From Toxorhynchites rutilus septentrionalis (taxonomy: Eukaryota; Arthropoda; Insecta; Diptera; Culicidae): a stretch of DNA of 64,000 bases. The notes under the pieces were generated by a model that worked only from the letters and a program-made list of their open reading frames with translations, searched no databases and was not told the origin of the DNA. How positions within the stretch are numbered: position 1 is the stretch's first letter; each line of letters starts with the position of its first letter. The position numbers were made by a program, and so were the translations under genes. The stretch lies in the NCBI RefSeq assembly GCF_029784135.1, contig NC_073745.1, positions 98,167,105-98,231,104 on the forward strand, read 5' to 3'. This document shows, in pieces, positions 36,120-45,769 of the stretch.

Positions 36120-37275
36120 TATAACGAGTGTTCAATAACAAAAATGAGGATTTCTTCAGTGATATAGTACAAAAAAATAAAAATTTTTTTTTTATTAAAA
36201 ACATACCGGTTGTTCTTCAAAAAAATGTCAGTGAATGTTGGAAAAGGGGCCGTGCTCAGCCGTACGCTGGACGGCACTGACATCCATCTTTCGGATGCAA
36301 TTCTGGATCCTCGTGGCCAGCTGCTTAGTGTCCGTAGCCCGCTAATTATTCTTGTACACCAGGACACTGATGGAGCCGAAAAAAACCTCGATCGGACGGC
36401 ACTGGGGCAAGTTGGTCGGGTTCCTTGGGTACGTACGGTATCTGTTTTACCTAGAGGTACGCCAACTTTTTCTTGGCGTGACAGGAAGACGCCTTGTCCG
36501 GCCAGAAGACGTACTTCCCATCAGAATGATGCTCCTCTAAGAACGGAACCAGAATCTTCTCCAGGCACTCCTCCTGGTACACGTTCTGGTTGATGGCAAG
36601 TCTGCTCGGCTTGTTAAACCAGGATTTGAAATCCCTTTGTCGGATATTGCAATATACCGTATGAATTTCTCCTTAAACTCATGCTTGTATTTGTACTTCA
36701 CCCCGGTGGGTGTAGACGCCTTGTCGCTGGTATAGTACCGGTAATTCCCGGGAATGTGAAACATTGACAACGGAAAATAACTCTCGTCGTCTAGCACGAA
36801 CGCCGTCCCGTGATAATTCTTCGTCATCCACCGGCACTGAGTTTTCACGGTCGCTATCTGCTCGTTCGTGTGCTCTGGGGACCTAGTCTTCTTCCGACAG
36901 ACGCTCAAGCATCTGCGGCGTCACGCAAACTCGCTCCGTCTTTGTTGCCGAACAGATTTTTCAGAGATTCCTTCTTCTTCTTCGTCATGATATTTGCCAG
37001 ACGGTCACTACCGGTCTTCCGTTCGACGTTTCAGGATCCCACGATCCGGTAAACAGTGCTCGACGAATTTTTCCTCGACTTTCACGCGTTTCGAAGAACC
37101 GTACAACGCGATTGCCGAGTGCTTGTTATTTCGACGTCATCTTTAATCGATCTGACAGCATCCGAGCTAGGGAGCCCAGAGAGCAATTCGCTCGGTGAGA
37201 GAAAAAATTACGCTCTTTACTTTTTTTACAGAAAGTTATTGAAATCATTCTCATTTTGTTTTAACACCCGTTATA
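36120..37275 (-). mobile_element. DD37E-like Tc1/mariner transposon, family 2, copy 1
   Basis: The ends read TATAACGAGTGTTCAATAAC (36120) and, inverted, TATAACGGGTGTTAAAACAA (37275), then AAAATGAG on both sides. The minus strand encodes a broken transposase: an arm at 37140-36960, then SPEHTNEQIATVKTQCRWMT, VLDDESYFPLSMF (first Asp, about 36820), KYKHEFKEKFIRYIAISDKG and, after frameshifts, EECLEKILVPFLEEH and YVFWPDKAS (second Asp, about 36510). The C-terminal part RIQNCIRKMDVSAVQR is at 36310-36270. It sits inside the third H3-bearing unit. A sibling copy is at 60954-62845. Confidence 0.8.
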
Positions 37276-37506
37276 CAAATTTGTGTAATTTCGATAGCTT
37301 ATTTTCAATCATTTTTCGAATCAATAAGTAACAACCATATAAATCTTAGACATTTCATCTTTCGAAGGAAGTGATTTTTATACCATTCCATTCGGCCGCC
37401 AAAGAGTTATTAACGTTCAAAACCTTGCAATCCAAGTGTCACGCTCTCGTTTTCGAAACTTTCAGCTTACACCCCGGTACAGAAATGAAGGACGTGGTCC
37501 TGCGTC
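37276..37506. repeat. Tail of the third H3-type repeat unit with near-palindrome
   Basis: TAACAACCATATAAATCTTA..CATTTCATCTTT and TACCATTCCATTCGGCCG parallel 35725-35790. Then TTCAAAACCTTGCAATCCA, CGCTCTCGTTTTCGAAACTT and CCCCGGTACAGAAATG lead to GACGTGGTCCTGCGTC (37491-37506). Confidence 0.7.
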
Positions 37507-37509
37507 AAA

Positions 37510-38415
37510 ACATTCATCACGGTTTTTTTTTTGAAGAGAAATCCTTTCGAAAAAAAAATTACGAGTGAAAGGCGTCTGTAGCGTTCTATACCATACCTTG
37601 TATATCAACAACCTTGATATTTGAAACGAATATACCTGATTACTAAAGAGCACCTTGATGGAGGATGAAAGTTGACAGTTGCGGTTCAACGTACAGGAAG
37701 GTAAGCTTGACAAGAGGAAAGGGACAGATTCGAGAAGCGGACGGACAGAGTTCGGAGACGGGCAGACGGGTGTTAACGGATCTAGCGAATTAGGTATTTA
37801 CTCCTGGCGACGAGGATTAATGGTGAGAAAATAGAATAGAACTTGTTTTCTGTGGAAAAGGGGTGTTTTGGTGTGCGTTCCAAAATGCGTAGGCCGAACC
37901 CCGATAGAAGGGAGAATTCGGTTGTTTTTTGTGTTGTGTTAGCGGAGAACATGAAAAGGAATGGGAAAGAAATGCATTTGCACGTGCACTAATGCATAAT
38001 AATTTTCATCAGATGACATTTACGCCACCAACTAGCGACTAGTAAAACCAGGGGTTAGACATTAATTGAATATAGGCTACCCAAAATCAAAATCAATATG
38101 GCGTCATTTGTTTACCAACATATCATTTGCGAGGATTGAAATCGTTGAAATCACGGAGATAGTAAAAATTAAAAAAAAAAATGCGGTGCTTTATTTCTAA
38201 CTGCATGAGCGATTTTCATATTTCGGTTTCACATGGACGTGTTCACATTTAACATGGAGTTTAAAGTTAGCCACTATTCGACTATATAACCGGACCGAGT
38301 TGTAAACAACAGTAATTGACAGAACCAAATGTCAGTGAACGGCAGCAATATTGGGTACACTGGCAATATGAGGGATTTGACGTTTTAGTCATACCCCTGA
38401 GTAAAACTCATTCAT
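37510..38415. other. Unassigned DNA
   Basis: No feature supported. Confidence 0.35.
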
Positions 38416-38418
38416 ATA

Positions 38419-38471
38419 CAGTAGAGTCTCGAAATTGAGTGACTATATCTCGGATAGTCGGAGTTCGACTG
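38419..38471. mobile_element. 53-bp pogo-like terminal remnant
   Basis: It starts CAGTAGAGTCTCG and ends, inverted, CAGTCGAACTCCG. TA lies on both sides (38417-38418, 38472-38473). The CAGT.GA.CTC start and TA sites resemble the pogo-like element at 50791-52671. Both ends seem to be joined with almost no interior. Confidence 0.45.
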
Positions 38472-38655
38472 TATTCAATCATTGATTGAAAAAGCTTTAA
38501 AATTTATATTTTATGTTAAATTTATGTTCATGTTGCTGTGCGGAGACACGGAGAATGTTGTTTTTAGATAATAATTGATGAGACTACCAAGAAGGAACAA
38601 ATGTAAGAGACCGGCGGAATAGAACAAGATTGTTTTTAGTGTGTATCTATAACGT

Positions 38656-38820
38656 CTGGTGTGATGAGAAGATTCTAGTGCGAGAGGGCCTGGAATGATG
38701 ACCATTGCTAGGGGGCCTGGCGTGATGAAAAGATTCTAGTGTAGTAAGGTCTAGAATGATGATCGAGGCTAGGGGGTCCGGTGTTATGAGAAGTTACTAG
38801 TATGGTAAGGTTTAGTACAA
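38656..38820. repeat. 61-bp tandem repeat, about 2.7 units
   Basis: Units begin CTGGTGTGATGAGAAGATTC (38656), CTGGCGTGATGAAAAGATTC (38717) and CCGGTGTTATGAGAAG (38778). All contain a GAATGATGA..-GCTAGGGGG segment. Confidence 0.85.
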
Positions 38821-38829
38821 TAAGGCCCC

Positions 38830-40140
38830 AAAATGAGTTTTTTTTTTAGTTTTTTGGAAATATGAAATTGAAGGTCTTCGTAACAGAAGTATAAAATTTT
38901 TGTGTATCTAAAAGTTTGGAAATACAAAAGTCAAAATAATAAAAACTTCTACATTAGTTCATAATGAAGTGGTTAAGGATCGAACAGGATAGAACAGCTA
39001 AGAGTCATGTAAAGAGATACGACAATATTTGCTAATGTATTATGGAAAACTACAAAACTGTCTATTGCTCAATCTGTAACTGGCTATGATTACTCAGTGA
39101 GAAATCACGATATGGTGGAGAGGGAAATGCGAAGGAGTTATGCCGATAACCGACGAAGAGGAACGCCCAGCTGCATATAGATCGGAGATGCATTTTTGGC
39201 GAAGTAAATGAATTTAGTTCAGAATTTTTTCCAGGGCAGCTCGATGTAGTTCAGACGAAACGAATGAGCGTAACGATACGCTCAAGTTCATCTGTAAAGA
39301 TATATAACAAAGTTGCTGCTCATTTAAAGTTTATACCAAAGGATGCAGCTTACACAGAGGAACAAGGGCAAAATGGTCAGTGAAGGATTACTACTGACAA
39401 TGTTCTGTTTTCAAAAGCTGATATACTTTATCACCTTCTGCTCTTAAAGGAGTACCTTTTGTGGTTTTGACCCAGGATAAATATGCAACCCCAACCAAAA
39501 CCAAGCCTCAATATGAAAAACGTTATGTGTTCCCTATTACGTTCTTGTACCTTTTGAATTTCAATTACGAGTCAAGGTGAAGGCCTCGCTGCTATTGTAC
39601 ATGTACCTACTATTTCAATAATGATTTAAACAAATTTAGACAAGAATATACGCCTAAATCTATCGCATCTAGCATGATATGGTAAGTAACCACTTTACCG
39701 CCTAACTAAAAAAAGTTCGATTTTTCAACTTTTTTTTTTCTAATAATGAAAAATGTTCTGTTTTAAATTTTCATAATAAAAACCGCTTGCTATCTCGAAC
39801 AACAATAAGTTGAGCTACAATATTCTTCGAAAAACGGAGATTGTAGTGATATGTGGGAACAGGACATGGGCAAATATCGCTTGTGGCTGCCGTGTGTATC
39901 TAGAAGAAGAGAAGCATCGCGTGCATTGGCAATAAGGAAACAAATCTCGACATATGGCAAGCTTAGGTATTATTCTGTCAAGAACAAGAATGGAACATGA
40001 ATCCACCATCTTCAGCTGCTTCCATCAAATCACGCAAATCATCGACCCGTTTTAGGTTTGTGGCCCTGGAACTTTCTTCTAAAAATATTCAAGAAGCTCG
40101 ATGCATTCTGAAGTAATACCCGAAATAATAAAAAGAAAAT
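38830..40140. other. Unassigned DNA
   Basis: No supported feature. Confidence 0.35.
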
Positions 40141-40148
40141 TATTTTTT

Positions 40149-40660
40149 GACGTGGGACTACGTCTAACCGGAATATATGGAGGGTAAAATGAAAACCTAA
40201 ACACAGAACATGCAGGAAAAAATGAAAGATTTCGAATGCTTATAGCTCGAACATTTCGCACTGGATAGGAGGGATGTTTGCATCACTTGATAGGGAATAT
40301 TTCTACGCATCTATCGCAACTAACAAAATGTTGTTTTTCATTAGATAAACAATTGAATAACTGTAAAATATTAGGCGTTATCTAAACGCCCTAACTGCAT
40401 CGTTTTGATTGGCCCGATTTACGGTTTCCCTAACACAGCCATCAAAACCAAGCAGCCTTGGGGAAATCGGCATTGCAAATACATGAAAGTAGGGGGACTT
40501 TTGTTCTCATCGAAAAATGTTCCCTAACACAGACTTTAAAACCAAGCAGCGAAATCGGCATTGCAAGCACACGAAAGAGCCTAGAGGCGAGTGAACTGAA
40601 AAGTTTAAACCCTCTTAAAGCCAAAAAGAAGAACCGGACGAACTTCCCAGTTTCAAGCAA
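40149..40660. repeat. Dispersed repeat starting at a near-palindrome
   Basis: GACGTGGGACTACGTC (40149-40164) opens the stretch. CCCTAACACAG and AAAACCAAGCAGC each occur twice (about 40430-40455 and 40522-40550). CTAGAGGCGAGTGAACTGAA and GTTTAAACCCTCTT near 40600 recur, inverted, at 58896-58925 (TTTAAACTTTGCAGTTCATT, then CGCCTCTAAAG). Confidence 0.5.
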
Positions 40661-40730
40661 ATTCGAGATTCGAGAAGTATGTACACTTTTGGGATGTAAA
40701 CTTCAGAGGGAAATGTAAAATAAAATAATC

Positions 40731-40803
40731 GTTTGATAATTTTTTTTTGTCTTTATTGGAAAGATTTTCAGCCTTAGGCTGGTTCATCAAACGTTTGATA
40801 ATT
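40731..40803 (-). mobile_element. Extremely 5'-truncated LINE tail (49 bp) with 12-bp duplication
   Basis: CGTTTGATAATT lies at 40731-40742 and 40792-40803. The 49 bases between, read on the minus strand, are GATGAACCAGCCTAAGGCTG, then AAAATCTTTCCAATAAAGAC and a run of A. AATAAA followed by poly-A and flanking duplications are the marks of target-primed insertion. The tail resembles the 3' ends of mosquito LINEs of the GATGAACTGGCC...AATAAAGAC kind. Confidence 0.75.
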
Positions 40804-41050
40804 CTTCCGTACATATATTTTGTTCTAGTCATCATACCAAACGTAAAAGGTCCGTCATTAAATTTACTTGTAACGAAGAACAATCAATCACAATAAATGA
40901 ATTGACTTTACACGGCATTTGTTCATTTTTTTCACTCACAGAGCAAATATATTGAACTCAATTGAATTTGGAAACTGTTTCATTCAATCAAGAATTTAAT
41001 CAATACAAACGAATGATTGCTAAGCTAAGGTAGTTCCACGTGAACCTTGC

Positions 41051-41071
41051 GGTTATATCATAGATATAACC
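41051..41071. repeat. Perfect 9-bp-stem hairpin, shared with 57455-57475
   Basis: GGTTATATC and GATATAACC flank ATA. At 57455-57475 the same hairpin occurs with one mismatch, again preceded by CTTGCGG and followed by CACT. Confidence 0.7.
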
Positions 41072-41079
41072 CACTAATT

Positions 41080-41730
41080 TTTTTAATTTATTTTTGTACT
41101 AGGGAAGAGCTTGCGCAAATTTGAAATTATTTCCGGACTTATTGGTATTAAGATCGATAATTCAATTTTCATGAATTTCAGCATTGTTTCTGGACTAGAA
41201 GTGGTGTCAAAGTATACCGCATTTCAAGCCGAGTGAGAAGAACGCTTCGCAATAAGAGATGTATTCTTCGGTGGAAAAACACATCTCCAGGCTTCGCCAA
41301 AAAATTTTATATTATTTCTTCTAAGTATCGGCACTTAGCTGTGATTTTTCGGTGGTTTAGATTTTGTTTACGCCTGTGCCTAAAAAACACTCACTCAGTC
41401 AGAGCATTTAAGCCTGGAAAGCACGATTTTCTTCAAATTACCGAATGGAATGCTCAAAAATTCCAATCCATTTTTCATAGGTTTTAGTGTTAACGTATGC
41501 ATTAAAAAATGTACTAATTTCGGATAACGATGGAAAAAACTATAAAAGATAATTTAATGAAACAAATTTTTCTTAAATCTTACGTTTATTAAGCCTACAA
41601 CGAAAATGATTCGAGGCTGTAGGTTCGTAGCAGCAGCACTATCAAGCAACTCGATGATTTTTCCATACTGCCAGCTCCACCCCACAGCGAAGGAGTTGGA
41701 CATACTGAGGTACTTCGGGTTCGCCAAATA
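41080..41730. other. Unassigned DNA left of the BEL element
   Basis: Minus-strand frame 41554-41730 reads NPKYLSMSNSFAVGWSWQYG, protein-like but unrecognised. It may be part of an older element or a gene fragment. Confidence 0.3.
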
Positions 41731-41735
41731 TAGCC

Positions 41736-41907
41736 TGTTGTATACGCACCTACCGTCAAAGGTATTGCACCTAGCGTCAACGATGAAACAATTGACAGCA
41801 AAGCGGAAGCAACGATGACAGCCGAATAAAGGAGTAGACAAACCATTGCGTGTTGAAGGAGTCTTTTGTTAGTGCCTATTAAAACTATTATCACAGTTGG
41901 AATCACA
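41736..41907 (+). repeat. BEL/Pao 5' LTR
   Basis: 172 bp, nearly identical to 43199-43370, with TG..CA ends. A GAATAAAG stretch in the middle could serve as poly-A signal. Confidence 0.85.
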
Positions 41908-41908
41908 A

Positions 41909-42207
41909 TTCTTCTCGTTTTTGCATCGTTGACAACCCCTGCGGACACTTGCGTAGCAACAACGAAGTCGCGGGATCCTGTACTTCTGACGTATCTCGTT
42001 CATAACAGCCTCGTGATTTTGGTGGTGGAATTTTTCGTGGTCATCACGTTACCGATTTGATCATTAAGCACTACCACGAAAAACTCCACCACCAAAATCA
42101 CGAGGCTGTTATGAACGAGATACGTCAGAAGTACAGGATCCCGCGACTTCGTTGTTGCTATGCAAGTGTCCGCAGGGGTTGTTAACGATGCAAAAACGAG
42201 AAGAAGG
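41909..42207. repeat. Large imperfect palindrome inside the BEL element
   Basis: Arm 1 (about 41909-42042) is the reverse complement of arm 2 (about 42070-42207), with a spacer of some 27 bases. Arm 2 is the sense start of the integrase and arm 1 an antisense copy. Arms differ at a handful of sites. At one of them arm 2 has TAA (42183-42185), whereas arm 1 keeps a glutamine codon. Confidence 0.85.
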
Positions 42208-43169
42208 TTCCACAGCCACCAGTAATGGCCGACCTACCACCGGTTCGACTTGCCGCGTTTTCGCGACCATTTACTCACGTAGGAGTCGACTACTTCGGAC
42301 CAATCGAAGTCTCTGTCGGCAGAAGAGTGGAGAAAAGATGGGGTATGTTGATTACCTGTCTTACAGTTCGAGCGATACACATCGAAGTGGTGCACTCCCT
42401 TACTGCAAGTTCTTGCGTAATGGGATTGCGTAATTTTATTTCTCGACGTGGGGTGCCCAGAACCATCTACAGTGACCGTGGGACCAACTTCGTCGGAGCA
42501 AACCGAGAACTGGAAACAGCGTATGCAGCACTGAATCAGAACGAGTTGATGAAAGAGTTCGTGACCAGCAACACCTCATGGGTATTTATACCGCCAGCGT
42601 CCCCGCATATGGGCGGCTGCTGGGAAAGACTCATCAGAACAGTGAAGAAGAACTTGATGGCTATCCAAGTATCCCGAAAGCCGTCTGATGAGGTTTTGCG
42701 CAACATGTTGACAGAGATCGAAAATACTGTCAACTCCCGTCCTCTGACGCACGTTCCCATCGACGATATTTCTGCTCCAGCTCTCACTCCGAACGATTTG
42801 CTGCTTGGTTCATCCAACGGTTCTAAGCCCTTGACGATTCCCGACGACAGTGGCGCTGCCCTGAAGCAGGACTGGCGAATGTCACAGATCCTTGCTAACC
42901 AATTTTGGCGGCGATGGTTATCGGAATACTTACCCGAAATCACTAAACGAACCAAGTGGTTCTCCGATGCCAGACCAATAGCTATTGATGATGTCGTCGT
43001 CATAGTCGACCCGAAGCTTCCGCGTGATTGTTGGCCGAAAGGAAGGGCCATAGGAACTTGCGCGGGTAGAGACGGCCGTATCCGATCAGCAGTTGTACGC
43101 ACCATCAATGGCGTGTATGAGCGGCCAGTAACTAAGTTGGCTATTCTGGACGTTCGCCGCGACGAGTAG
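42069..43169 (+). pseudogene. BEL/Pao integrase domain of Pol (one internal stop)
   Basis: The frame begins in the His/Cys zinc-binding region (HYHEKLHHQNHEA; IRQKYRIPRLR). A TAA at 42183-42185 falls inside the C-x2-C pair. From the Met at 42225 the next 314 codons are open. Counting from that Met, the catalytic triad is D22 (VDYFGP), D84 (YSDRGTNFVG) and E134 (MGGCWERLIRTV). Spacing D-61-D-49-E fits BEL/Pao integrases. The C-terminal part (FWRRWLSEYLPE, W.KGRAIGTC.GRDG.IRSA) is the domain usual at the end of BEL Pol proteins. In an intact element this enzyme inserts the cDNA. Confidence 0.85.
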
Positions 43170-43198
43170 TGAGTCACTAAGCTCACCTGGGGGGAGGA

Positions 43199-43370
43199 TG
43201 TTGTATACGCATCTACCGTCAAAGGTATTGCACCTAGCGTCAACGATGAAACAATTGACAGCAAAGCGGAAGCAACGATGACAGTCGAATAAAGGAGTAG
43301 ACAACCCATTGCGTGTTGAAGGAGTCTTTTGTTAGTGCCTATTAAAACTATTATCACAGTTGGAATCACA
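43199..43370 (+). repeat. BEL/Pao 3' LTR
   Basis: 172 bp, preceded by the purine tract GGGGGGAGGA at about 43189-43198. Near-identity with the 5' LTR argues for a relatively recent insertion. Confidence 0.85.
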
Positions 43371-43737
43371 GGATCGTTTCTTATATAGTTAAAAATTATA
43401 TTATTCTACTTAGTATATATAGTATATAATTAAAATTTCTATTATTCTTCTTAATACTAGTGGTGAGTCCAATTCTAAAACCTACAGCAAAATAAAATAA
43501 AATAATAAAAAGCTGAATCTTAATGATATAGGTTATGGACTACACGCTAGTTGGGCAGTTAGTTGAAGCAGAAATCAAAGGACTAGAAGAATTGAAAAGG
43601 AAACTAAACGTAAGCGATTGAATTAATATATAAACGAAATCACTATAATATGAATTAACTTATAGGTAAATTATATCTCCATATAAAATCGGATCGTGTA
43701 AATTTTATTTCCGTCCCGGAGGATATTATTTCGGAAA
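43371..43737. other. AT-rich spacer
   Basis: Nothing recognised. Confidence 0.4.
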
Positions 43738-44420
43738 TCTTCAGTCCTGTTGATCGCAGTTCAACATAGCCGATTTGGTATTTACAACATCCTCTGCCTG
43801 CCGCTTCTTAAGCCGGGAGATCAAAACAACCGACCAAACGATGAAGAAGAATCTGGCCAAAATGGACATTTCTATGCGGAAGCGTCAGACGAGATCGGCC
43901 GTATCTGAGCAGCAGGCAATCACCCAGAAGGAGTAGCTTTAGGTTCTGGTGAAAAAGTTCTTTCCGGCGAAGCGCTATGTCGTGCTCATAATGAAAGAAG
44001 AGACGTACTTGACGCTAGAATTCAACGAATGGCAGGGGACAGGTTACTTTACGTTCCCCAGATAAGTGATGACTTGCCGGTGCTTGCTGGAAGTTGCCGC
44101 CTTCATCAAGAAGTATCATGCGAAGGTGATGTGGTCTTTATGCTGAACCTGGCCACAGCCCATTATGTATAAAAATCATTGGAGGATGGATCGGCTGGAG
44201 ATAAGCATTGTAGCGAAGACCATCAACCCTCCCAACATCCCCCAGCTGCGACCGATAGGAAACTTTTGTGCAAATGGCCAAAACTGAGAGACAGTTGACC
44301 ACCAAAACCACGTAAAGGTTAAAAAAACACGCCGACATACATCTTTTCATCGGCCATGGTTGAGGTTCCGGTCATCTTCCGTAAAGCCGTTCGGTACTTC
44401 ATTTACGATACTTCATCGCA
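43738..44420 (+). pseudogene. Tc1/mariner (DD37E-related) transposase remnant
   Basis: Plus-strand pieces in several frames: VLVKKFFPAKRYVVLIMKEE then TYLTLEFNEWQ (around the first Asp, now KEE), AAFIKKYHAKVMW, ATAHYVYKNHW, then ISIVAKTINPPNIPQLRPIG followed by NF. The last matches KEMNPPNAPELRPLEKYW of the copy at 52744, but the catalytic Glu is Gly here. It is old and inactive. Confidence 0.6.
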
Positions 44421-44763
44421 CAACCCGGCCTCTTCCTGTCCAGTATATCAAGTTCTTCCGGTTTATTTAACACGTTAAGCCCCGATCGAGCTAGGGGGTC
44501 GAAGATGAACTATTCGTCTGACTCACGTTGGTCCCTGCGGATTAATAAGGGACTTTTATAAAAATAATTTTCCAAATTTGTTACTGTCGTTCCCAGTTGA
44601 CACTCTCTAAACCAAAAGTCCACTATCGATGCGGTGAAACCAGCTCAACATGTTAATCTTCGGATGCATTCGAAGCGCTTTTGAACAGTCTGCCAAATAC
44701 AAGTTTTTTTTAAGTTCATCCACCTAAGAAAATCAACATTGTGATATTGAAATATATTGATAT

Positions 44764-44872
44764 CGCGGGACATTTACGCTTCTTTTGCCAAATGCGGGAC
44801 GTTTCGCAGGACGTAATCTTACGCGGGACATTTTATTGAAATACGGGACTGTCCCGCGTAACGCGGGACGTC
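44764..44872. repeat. Cluster of GCGGGAC motifs
   Basis: CGCGGGACATTTACG, TGCGGGACGTTTCG, CGCAGGACGTAATC, CGCGGGACATTTTA, TACGGGACTGTCCCG and CGCGGGACGTC follow within 110 bp. Such clusters occur near hAT-type ends. No terminus or duplication could be set. Confidence 0.5.
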
Positions 44873-45003
44873 TTGTCAGTTTATACTAGGATTTTTTATT
44901 TAGCCTTAATCAACATTATGCATAGAAACAACATAAGAAAGGTTGGTATCATCTTCTAGTTAGAATTTTTCATCATTATTTGCTAACAACACTATAAAGT
45001 AAT

Positions 45004-45278
45004 GTGCACCCGTGGCCGAGTGGTTAGCGTCATAACTAACATGCCGGGTGTTCGGGTTCGATTCCCGTTCTGGTCGGGGGAATTTTTCGTCAATGAAATT
45101 TCCTCCGACTTGCACTGTGATCACGCGTATTCTAGAACTTGCCACTCAGAATGCATTCAAGGCGTGTTATTTGGCATAGAAATCTTAACTAAGTACTAAT
45201 AAAAATGACGCAAGTAATACTACGTTGAGACGGCGAAGTTCCTCTAGGAACGTTAGTGCCATTGAAGAAGAAGAGAAG
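45004..45278 (+). mobile_element. tRNA-derived SINE, copy 3 (most intact)
   Basis: It begins GTGCACCCGTGGCCGAGTGG. B box GGTTCGATTCC is about 45 bases on, and a body shared with copies 1 and 2 runs to GAAGAAGAAGAG. The perfect 13-bp flank ACTATAAAGTAAT (44991-45003, 45279-45291) shows a fairly young insertion. No RNA polymerase III terminator was assigned. Confidence 0.9.
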
Positions 45279-45769
45279 ACTATAAAGTAATATGAGTTAT
45301 GTTTCTGGGTTCTTTATTATGCTTCGATACAATTTATTTGTTCAATTTTGAAAGTGAAATGTACGTTATATCAAAGTTCCCCTAAAGTTGTGTTACAAAA
45401 TCTGACTACTTTTTTTTATCGAAATTCTGGCTACTTTCTTTTTATACTATGAATATTTTCGGGAGCTGGGACCGACACTGATATTGTGTAAGAGTTCTTG
45501 ATTCGGGTTGAATGAAAAGCGTAGCTAGTAAAAGCAGTGCGGGGTTCAACGTGTCAAGTTTGTTGTGAAAATAATATTTTCATCATTTTCCATCTTTGTT
45601 ACTGTTGTTCCCAGTGATAATGCTCTCCAAATGAAATCGGATAGTGATGTGTCAGTACCCATGGACCGACGTGGGGCTCAACATGTTCAATCGGGTATAT
45701 TAGTATAAAGTCTTGAGCCGCGTATTTTGACAAAAGAAACATTTTTTAAACGATTTTATTTAGCTTGCC

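Larger units (their letters stand above)
41736..43370 (+). mobile_element. Internally deleted BEL/Pao LTR retrotransposon with inverted internal segment
   Basis: The two LTRs of 172 bp (41736-41907, 43199-43370) differ at only a few bases, begin TGTTGTATACGC and end GGAATCACA. Between them are an inverted copy of the integrase start (41909-42042), a short spacer, the integrase gene (42069-43169) and a purine tract GGGGGGAGGA directly before the 3' LTR. Gag, protease, reverse transcriptase and RNase H are absent. The 5-bp flanks (TAGCC, GGATC) do not match, so no target-site duplication is visible. Confidence 0.85.

Noticed and set aside
36210..36593. 127-codon plus-strand ORF (MSVNVGKGAVLSRTLDGTDI) as a gene
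   Set aside because: It is the antisense of the transposase C-terminus in the family-2 transposon; a similar antisense frame is seen at 62513-62716.
42536..43369. 277-codon minus-strand ORF across the BEL element
   Set aside because: Antisense shadow of the integrase and LTR.
45004..45075. Functional tRNA gene
   Set aside because: A and B boxes are present, but the acceptor stem does not close and the sequence continues into the SINE body with target-site duplications.
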